The position numbers and the translations under genes are program-made. A stretch of DNA of 9,356 nt from Gemmatimonadota bacterium (GTDB lineage: Bacteria; Gemmatimonadota; Gemmatimonadetes; Gemmatimonadales; GWC2-71-9): assembly GCA_003221075.1 (NCBI GenBank), contig QHUF01000140.1, positions 1-9,356 of the forward strand. Reading direction: 5' to 3'. Below are positions 5,569-9,356 of the stretch, one piece after another; the first letter of the stretch is position 1; each line of letters opens with the position of its first letter. The notes beneath the pieces were generated by a model. The model did not search any database, was not told where the DNA came from, and was given only the letters and a program-made list of their open reading frames with translations.

Positions 5569-5609
5569 AATGTAACGGGCAGCGTCAGGGCGCACGACCT
5601 CTCATTGCC

Positions 5610-5640
5610 AATCCGCAATCCGCAATCGTCAATCCGCAAT
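5610..5640. repeat. Heptad array G, just upstream of the wzi-like gene
   Basis: On the plus strand: AAT, CCGCAAT, CCGCAAT, CGTCAAT, CCGCAAT. It ends 14 bases before the ATG of the wzi-like gene, and no Shine-Dalgarno site is visible in those 14 bases. Together with array F it covers much of the 139-base spacer 5516-5654, in which I see no convincing -35/-10 pair for either direction. Confidence 0.88.
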
Positions 5641-5654
5641 TACATTGTCCCGCC

Positions 5655-7130
5655 ATGCGCACCGCCCTCCTCCTATTGCTCCTGCTGCCCGCCGGCGCAG
5701 CGGCACAAGAGGCCAGTCCGTATCTCCCATTAAGCCACTGGTCCACGCCCTTCATCGAGCATTTGATCGCCAGCGGCCGCATGGCCGATCCGTCGCCGCT
5801 CAGCCGGCCGTTCAAGGTCGATCAAGTCGTGCGCGCCCTGGAGGCGGTGGACAGCAACGTCGTCACCGGCGCCGAGTGGGCCGTCGTCAAGCAGATCCGC
5901 TCCGACTTGACGCGCCATATGCGCGGCCCGTCGTCGCGCATCGACATTCAGGCCGCGACCGCGGCGAGCTCGCACGCGCGCCGCGATCCGTTGCGTGAAG
6001 CAGGCCCCGGCCACGCGACATACTCCGGCGGCGCGGGGCTGACGCTGTACTTCGGTCCCGCCGTCTTCGTGTCGCATTCGTATTTCGACACGCGGCTCAA
6101 ATGGGATCCCGATTACTTCGGCAAAAAGGACCGCGTAATCGCCGGCCGGACCGCCGAGGCGTACGTCAGCGCGCAGTGGCGCTTCGGGGAGCTCTTCTTC
6201 GGCAGCGTCGATCGCAACTGGGGACCGCGCATCACCGACGGGCTGCTCGTGTCGCCCAGTCCCTACAGCTACGATCATTTCGATGTGCGGATCGGCACCG
6301 ACGGCCTGTACCTCGAGGGCCTGATCACGCAGCTCGACGATCTCCCGGACACGAGCGGCACGCCGCAGCATCGCTACTTCATCGCCCATCGCTTCACCGT
6401 GCGGCCGCCCTGGAACGCGACGTTCTCGCTGTGGGAAGGCACGATCGTCGCCGGCGAGGGTCGCCAGCTCGAGCCGTGGTTCGCGAACATCTTCACCCTG
6501 GGCCTGCTGCAACAGTACGACCAGAACTCGCAGGCCAACAACCTGCTCGGCTTCGACGTCACGACGCGAATCCACCGTACCCAGCTGTTCGGCTCGGTCT
6601 TGATCGACGACATCCAGGTCGATCGCTCGAGCGCTGGGGACAAGGAGCCGCCGTCGTACGGGTTCACGCTGGGCGCGCAGGGCGGGATGGCGCGCTACGG
6701 CTGGACGGCGTTCTACACGCAGGTCGCGAATCTCACCTATCGCACCCCCAATCCCGCCGAGGCCGTGATGCGGCGCGGCGTCGGGTTGGGGCGTAATTTC
6801 TCCGGCTACGATCAGCTGACGCTGCGCGGCAGTATGATCGCGGCGCCTGGTGTGCTGCTCGAGCCCGAAGTCACCCTGCTGCGCCAGAGCCAGAGCGATT
6901 TCCGGCTCCCGTATCCGAGCGTGGCCCAGTTCGATTCGACGCCCACGCTGTTCGCGGGAACGGTGACACGCACGCTGCGGCTCGCGCTCGCCGGCCGCGC
7001 CGCGCACGGCCGCTGGGTGCTGTCGGGCGATGGGGGCGTCCACCTCATCAAGAATGGGCCGGAGCAGACGCGCTGGGTGGGCAGCATTGCGCTGCAATGG
7101 CGCACTAAGAAGGAAGGGCGGATTCCCTGA
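5655..7130 (+). CDS. Wzi-like capsule-assembly outer-membrane beta-barrel protein
   Basis: 491 residues. The signal peptide MRTALLLLLLLPAGAAAQ cuts near residue 17, so the ATG at 5655 is the start although the frame is open far upstream. Residues about 22-95 form a small helical region (SHWSTPFIEHLIASGRM, FKVDQVVRALEAVD). From about 100 the rest is beta-barrel-like with the Wzi-family pattern: an early strand with FVSHSYFDTRL, GSVDRNWGPRITDGLLVSPSPYSYDHFD, RYFIAHRFTVRP, an E-G-TIVAGEGR strand, NNLLGFDVTTR and LFGSVLIDDIQVDR. Wzi in E. coli K30 is an outer-membrane lectin that anchors group 1 capsule; distant homologues bind or organise other surface glycans. Its stop overlaps the rfaE1 start (TGATG), and pairing with a heptose kinase supports a surface-polysaccharide role. 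No ribosome site precedes the ATG; array G ends 14 bases upstream. Confidence 0.72.
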   Translation: MRTALLLLLLLPAGAAAQEASPYLPLSHWSTPFIEHLIASGRMADPSPLSRPFKVDQVVRALEAVDSNVVTGAEWAVVKQIRSDLTRHMRGPSSRIDIQAATAASSHARRDPLREAGPGHATYSGGAGLTLYFGPAVFVSHSYFDTRLKWDPDYFGKKDRVIAGRTAEAYVSAQWRFGELFFGSVDRNWGPRITDGLLVSPSPYSYDHFDVRIGTDGLYLEGLITQLDDLPDTSGTPQHRYFIAHRFTVRPPWNATFSLWEGTIVAGEGRQLEPWFANIFTLGLLQQYDQNSQANNLLGFDVTTRIHRTQLFGSVLIDDIQVDRSSAGDKEPPSYGFTLGAQGGMARYGWTAFYTQVANLTYRTPNPAEAVMRRGVGLGRNFSGYDQLTLRGSMIAAPGVLLEPEVTLLRQSQSDFRLPYPSVAQFDSTPTLFAGTVTRTLRLALAGRAAHGRWVLSGDGGVHLIKNGPEQTRWVGSIALQWRTKKEGRIP

Positions 7131-8284
7131 TGCCGGAAGCCCGGCTGACACGCGATCGCATCGAAGCGCTGCTCCGGAAGATGGCCGCGACCAAGGTCGT
7201 CGTGGTCGGCGACGCCATGCTCGACGTCTACCTCGTCGGCGAGGTCGATCGCGTCAGCCCGGAAGCGCCGGTCCCCGTCGTCACCGTGCACGCGAGCCGT
7301 CACGGCCTCGGCGGCGCCGCGAACGTCGCGGCCAACGTCGCGGCCCTCGGCGCGGACTGCCGGCTCGTCGCCGTCGTCGGCGAGGATCAGCGCGGGCAGT
7401 CGGTGCGCGCCGAGCTGGACGATCTCAAGCTCAACTCGTCGTTTCTCATCACCGATTCGGCGCGGCCGACGACGTCCAAGACCCGCGTCGTCGCCCGCGG
7501 CCAGCAGATGCTCCGCATCGACGAGGAGATCGACGACCCGATCTCGGCAAAAGTCATGGAGAAACTGGCCCGCGCGCTGGAGCACGCGCTCGAGGATGCG
7601 GACGCGTTGCTGATCGAGGACTACAATAAAGGAACGCTGGTGCCGCAGGTGATCGAGCGCGGGATGACGATCGCCAAGCGGCGCAGCCTGCCGGTGGTCG
7701 TCGATCCCAAGTTCAAGAATTTCTTCGCCTACCGCGGCGCAACCGTGTTCAAGCCGAACCGCCGCGAATTGGAGCTGGCGATGGGCGCGGCGCTCGACCT
7801 CGCCCACCCCGACGCCCTGCCCGACGCGCTCGGCAAGCTGGCGGTCGACAATCTGCTCCTCACCCTCGGCGGCGAGGGCATGATGCTCGTGACCAAGGAT
7901 CAGGAGGTCACGCGCATTCCCACGATGGCACGCGAGGTGTTCGACGTCTCGGGCGCCGGCGATACCGTGACCGCGTGGGTGGGGACGGCGCTGGCGGCGG
8001 GCGCGAGCGTGCGCGAGGCGGCGCACATCGCGAACTTCGCGGCGGGGATCGAGGTCGGGAAAGCCGGCGTGGCGACCGTGCCAGAGACTCTGGCGGCCTT
8101 CAAACAGTCGACGGTGACGGTTACATCGTCGGCTTCTGCATCTCGGCGCGCTGCGCCTCAGCGGCATCGCGCCTTGCCTGACGTTCTGCGTCCTCCGCGT
8201 CCTTGGCCGAGAGACCGAGGCCCTGCAGCGTCTGCCCCATGCTCTTGCCGCTCTGCAGCCCACTCAAGATCGCCTGCGTCGTGA
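7130..8284 (+). CDS. rfaE1: D-glycero-beta-D-manno-heptose-7-phosphate kinase (RfaE1/HldA), with an aberrant C-terminal read-through
   Basis: The enzyme phosphorylates heptose 7-phosphate at C1 on the route to ADP-heptose for the LPS core. It is a PfkB/ribokinase-fold protein: DAMLDVYLVGEVDRVSPEAPVPVV at 28-51, the first PfkB signature GLGGAANVAANVAALG at about 59-74, IEDYNKG at 162-168, FKPNRRE near 207-213, and the ATP/anion-hole motif DVSGAGDTV at 272-280 with catalytic base D278. The kinase core ends near K325 (about 8104). The remaining roughly 59 codons are Ser/Ala/Arg/Pro-rich and antisense to the convergent secreted-protein gene, so they look like read-through beyond a lost stop. The nucleotidyltransferase half of bifunctional HldE is absent. 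AAGGAAGGG lies about 10 bases upstream, and the start overlaps the wzi stop, so the pair forms an operon. Confidence 0.92.
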   Translation: MPEARLTRDRIEALLRKMAATKVVVVGDAMLDVYLVGEVDRVSPEAPVPVVTVHASRHGLGGAANVAANVAALGADCRLVAVVGEDQRGQSVRAELDDLKLNSSFLITDSARPTTSKTRVVARGQQMLRIDEEIDDPISAKVMEKLARALEHALEDADALLIEDYNKGTLVPQVIERGMTIAKRRSLPVVVDPKFKNFFAYRGATVFKPNRRELELAMGAALDLAHPDALPDALGKLAVDNLLLTLGGEGMMLVTKDQEVTRIPTMAREVFDVSGAGDTVTAWVGTALAAGASVREAAHIANFAAGIEVGKAGVATVPETLAAFKQSTVTVTSSASASRRAAPQRHRALPDVLRPPRPWPRDRGPAASAPCSCRSAAHSRSPAS

Positions 8285-8618
8285 TCGCCGGATTCTTCGA
8301 GCTCAGGTTGTGCGCCACCATGTTCGCCGAGACGAATTGGCCGCGGGACAGCTTTGGATTCGCCTGTTTCGCGGCTTCATACGCGCTCTGGAGCGCCTCC
8401 GGCATGACGCCGAGCTTCGCGGCGATCCCCTTGAACGAATCGCTGCCGTTCGCCTTCGGTGCCGCAGTCGCCGGCGTGGCCGGCTTCGCGTTGGTCGGAC
8501 GGGACATCGGGCGTACGTGGGTCGTCGGTTTCCCCTGCGCCCGCACAGCACTCGCGGCGCCGAGCGTGAGACTCGCAGCGACCGCGATTCCAATAACGGC
8601 AGTGGTGATTGGCTTCAT
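8121..8618 (-). CDS. Small secreted protein of unknown function
   Basis: 165 residues from the ATG at 8618, which has a perfect GGAGG at 5-base spacing; a further in-frame start at 8642 is not needed. A signal peptide (KPITTAVIGIAVAASL, AAS-AVRA) probably cuts before Q28. Residues 30-58 are a Pro/Ala/Thr-rich linker. Residues about 59-140 form a compact, probably helical domain: IAAKLGVMPEALQSAYEAAK, then NPKLSRGQFVSANMVAHNL, then TTQAILSGLQSGKSMGQTL and LGLSAKDAEDAE. The end is a charged Ala/Glu/Arg helix. I do not recognise the family; the LGV..ALQSAYE..NP...GQFV..N pattern suggests a periplasmic or exported helical module. It is convergent with rfaE1 and divergent from the beta-barrel gene to the right. 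Confidence 0.75.
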   Translation of the reverse strand: MKPITTAVIGIAVAASLTLGAASAVRAQGKPTTHVRPMSRPTNAKPATPATAAPKANGSDSFKGIAAKLGVMPEALQSAYEAAKQANPKLSRGQFVSANMVAHNLSSKNPAITTQAILSGLQSGKSMGQTLQGLGLSAKDAEDAERQARRDAAEAQRAEMQKPTM

Positions 8619-8623
8619 GCATT

Positions 8624-8628
8624 CCTCC
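8624..8628 (-). promoter_or_regulatory. Shine-Dalgarno site of the small secreted protein gene
   Basis: GGAGG on the minus strand, five bases (AATGC) before the ATG at 8618. It fixes the start directly ahead of the signal peptide. Confidence 0.75.
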
Positions 8629-8646
8629 GATTGGGCCGGCATTCCT

Positions 8647-8658
8647 AACGCCGGCGTT
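8647..8658. promoter_or_regulatory. Perfect 12-bp palindrome AACGCCGGCGTT in the divergent spacer
   Basis: AACGCC/GGCGTT is a perfect dyad without spacer, 29 bases upstream of the minus-strand ATG at 8618. It could be a repressor or activator site for the secreted-protein gene. Short GC-rich palindromes also arise by chance, so confidence is low. Confidence 0.25.
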
Positions 8659-8721
8659 GTTCTCCCCTGGCATGAGGGACTCCCCCAGACCGGAAAACGT
8701 CACGTTGCGAGACGGGGGGAG

Positions 8722-8740
8722 GTGTGACCTCGGGTCACAC
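8722..8740. promoter_or_regulatory. Perfect inverted repeat GTGTGACC-TCG-GGTCACAC, candidate operator
   Basis: Two 8-base arms with a 3-base centre match perfectly. The site ends 15 bases before the ATG of the beta-barrel gene and lies 104 bases upstream of the secreted-protein ATG. Half-sites with TGTGAC resemble binding sites of dimeric regulators such as the CRP/FNR group, but the spacing is tighter than in CRP sites. The same bases could fold as an RNA hairpin in the beta-barrel leader. Confidence 0.45.
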
Positions 8741-8755
8741 AGCGGGTCTCGGAGG

Positions 8756-9356
8756 ATGCGCGGTCTACTCTGCTGTTTGATCCTGGCTGCTCCGCTCGGG
8801 GCGCAAACGCCGCTCGCCGCCGGTGTCTCGGTGGGTTCGGCGAAACTCAACGATCAGCGGTCGGAACGGGTACTGTCGGGCGTGGTCCAGTGGCAGACGA
8901 CGCCGTGGCTCAGCCTGTCGGTGCTGCCGTCGTTCGTCCACGTGAGCGACAGCGGCAAGGGAGGCTCGGTGTCGAGCAACGGCATCGGCGATCTTCCCTT
9001 CTCGGCGGCCGCCGTGCACGCGTTCCCCACGGCCGGCGCGCCCACGATTGCGGCGGCGCTGACGATTGTGCTTCCCACCGGGAACCCGGCCTGCGGGCTC
9101 GGCAACGGCGTGACGTCCGAAGGCCTCGACATCGGCGTCGGCGTGTCTCCCAGCGCGAAGCTGCACGTGTCCGCCGATGCTAGCCGGACCCTCAGTCACG
9201 CTTCCAGCCAGTCCACCTTGAGCGCCCCGCGCGCAACCTCGCTGCTCCTGGGCGGCGGCTATGACGTCTCGGCGAGCTGGCGTGCCGGCGTGTCGTTGGG
9301 CATCGATGTGGGCCAAGCGGATTCGACCCAGGCGCTGAGTCGCGTCGTCGGCGGCG
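8756..9356 (+). CDS. Outer-membrane beta-barrel protein (3' end beyond the window)
   Basis: Open from the ATG at 8756 to the right edge, about 200 codons with no stop. The N-terminus MRGLLCCLILAAPLGAQ is a short signal peptide likely cut at LGA/Q. After it come alternating polar/hydrophobic strands separated by Gly/Ser turns: VQWQTTPWLSLSVLPSFVHV, GIGDLPFSAAAVHAFP, PTIAAALTIVLPTGNP, GLDIGVGVSPSAKLHVSADAS, SLLLGGGYDVSASWRAGVSLG. The GIGD..., ..LPTG... strand pattern recalls the family named after MetA-pathway phenol degradation (putative outer-membrane transporters), but the assignment is tentative. GGAGG directly abuts the ATG with zero spacing, too close for ordinary use. An in-frame TTG at 8705 would place non-hydrophobic residues before the signal peptide and is unlikely. 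Confidence 0.65.
   Translation, partial: MRGLLCCLILAAPLGAQTPLAAGVSVGSAKLNDQRSERVLSGVVQWQTTPWLSLSVLPSFVHVSDSGKGGSVSSNGIGDLPFSAAAVHAFPTAGAPTIAAALTIVLPTGNPACGLGNGVTSEGLDIGVGVSPSAKLHVSADASRTLSHASSQSTLSAPRATSLLLGGGYDVSASWRAGVSLGIDVGQADSTQALSRVVGG

Noticed and set aside
1021..5640. Heptad arrays considered as a CRISPR array
   Set aside because: The units are 7 bases, contiguous, without unique spacers, and lie at many separate loci; no cas gene is present.
5730..7151. Minus-strand 473-codon open frame opposite the wzi-like gene
   Set aside because: The composition is typical of an antisense frame (Arg/Ala/Glu-rich, no motifs), while the plus strand has a signal peptide and family pattern.
6812..8263. 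Minus-strand 483-codon open frame opposite rfaE1
   Set aside because: rfaE1 on the plus strand has intact PfkB motifs; the opposite frame has none and crosses two gene ends.
8775..8788. GTTTGATCCTGGCT, identical to part of the conserved 5' end of 16S rRNA genes
   Set aside because: Only 14 bases match and the flanks differ (no CAG/GACGAACGCTGG follows). It lies inside the signal-peptide codons of the beta-barrel gene, so it is a chance match.

Overview
The window is GC-rich DNA from a Gram-negative (diderm) bacterium. It carries a heptose-7-phosphate kinase, a Wzi-like outer-membrane protein and a second beta-barrel protein, so an outer membrane with heptose-containing surface glycans is expected. 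Signal peptides ending in ..AQ, HrcA-type heat-shock control and the general style of the proteins suggest an uncultured soil lineage such as Gemmatimonadota. That placement is inference and rests on no marker gene.

Left part (1-5515, minus strand): a tightly packed run read right to left. It comprises an asparaginase II family enzyme (4574-5515, TTG start), a carboxymuconolactone decarboxylase-family protein (3898-4554), a four-helix bundle protein of the S23/intervening-sequence type (3434-3853), obgE (2454-3434), dprA (1369-2475), hemW (166-1308) and the 5' end of hrcA (1-185). Most junctions overlap or nearly touch, so this is probably one transcript that mixes ribosome-assembly, DNA-uptake, haem and heat-shock regulatory genes.

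Right part (5655-9356): a plus-strand pair, wzi-like then rfaE1 (TGATG overlap), for surface polysaccharide and LPS core heptose. Convergent to it lies a small secreted protein of unknown function (8121-8618, minus). Divergent from that is a beta-barrel protein running off the right edge.

The unusual content is a family of heptanucleotide arrays (ATTGCGG, with variants AATGCGG, ACGCGGA and ATTTCGG). They occur at seven places between 1021 and 5640 and at none further right. They sit at stop codons, at start codons, inside the hemW reading frame and in the divergent ansA/wzi spacer. The units are free of stop codons in all six frames, so they can be translated wherever they land: as the heptads NPQSAIR or IADCGLR, and for the ACGCGGA units SAFRVPR. 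Several copies share the same internal variant unit at the same position, which points to copying of a defined element and not to independent slippage. Three pairs of arrays face each other as inverted repeats. One pair brackets the four-helix bundle gene in a layout reminiscent of 23S rRNA intervening sequences. Another is a perfect 31-bp inverted pair bracketing the start of hemW. A different 21-bp exact repeat occurs in hemW and obgE in two different reading frames. No CRISPR array, tRNA, rRNA, transposase or defence system was seen.
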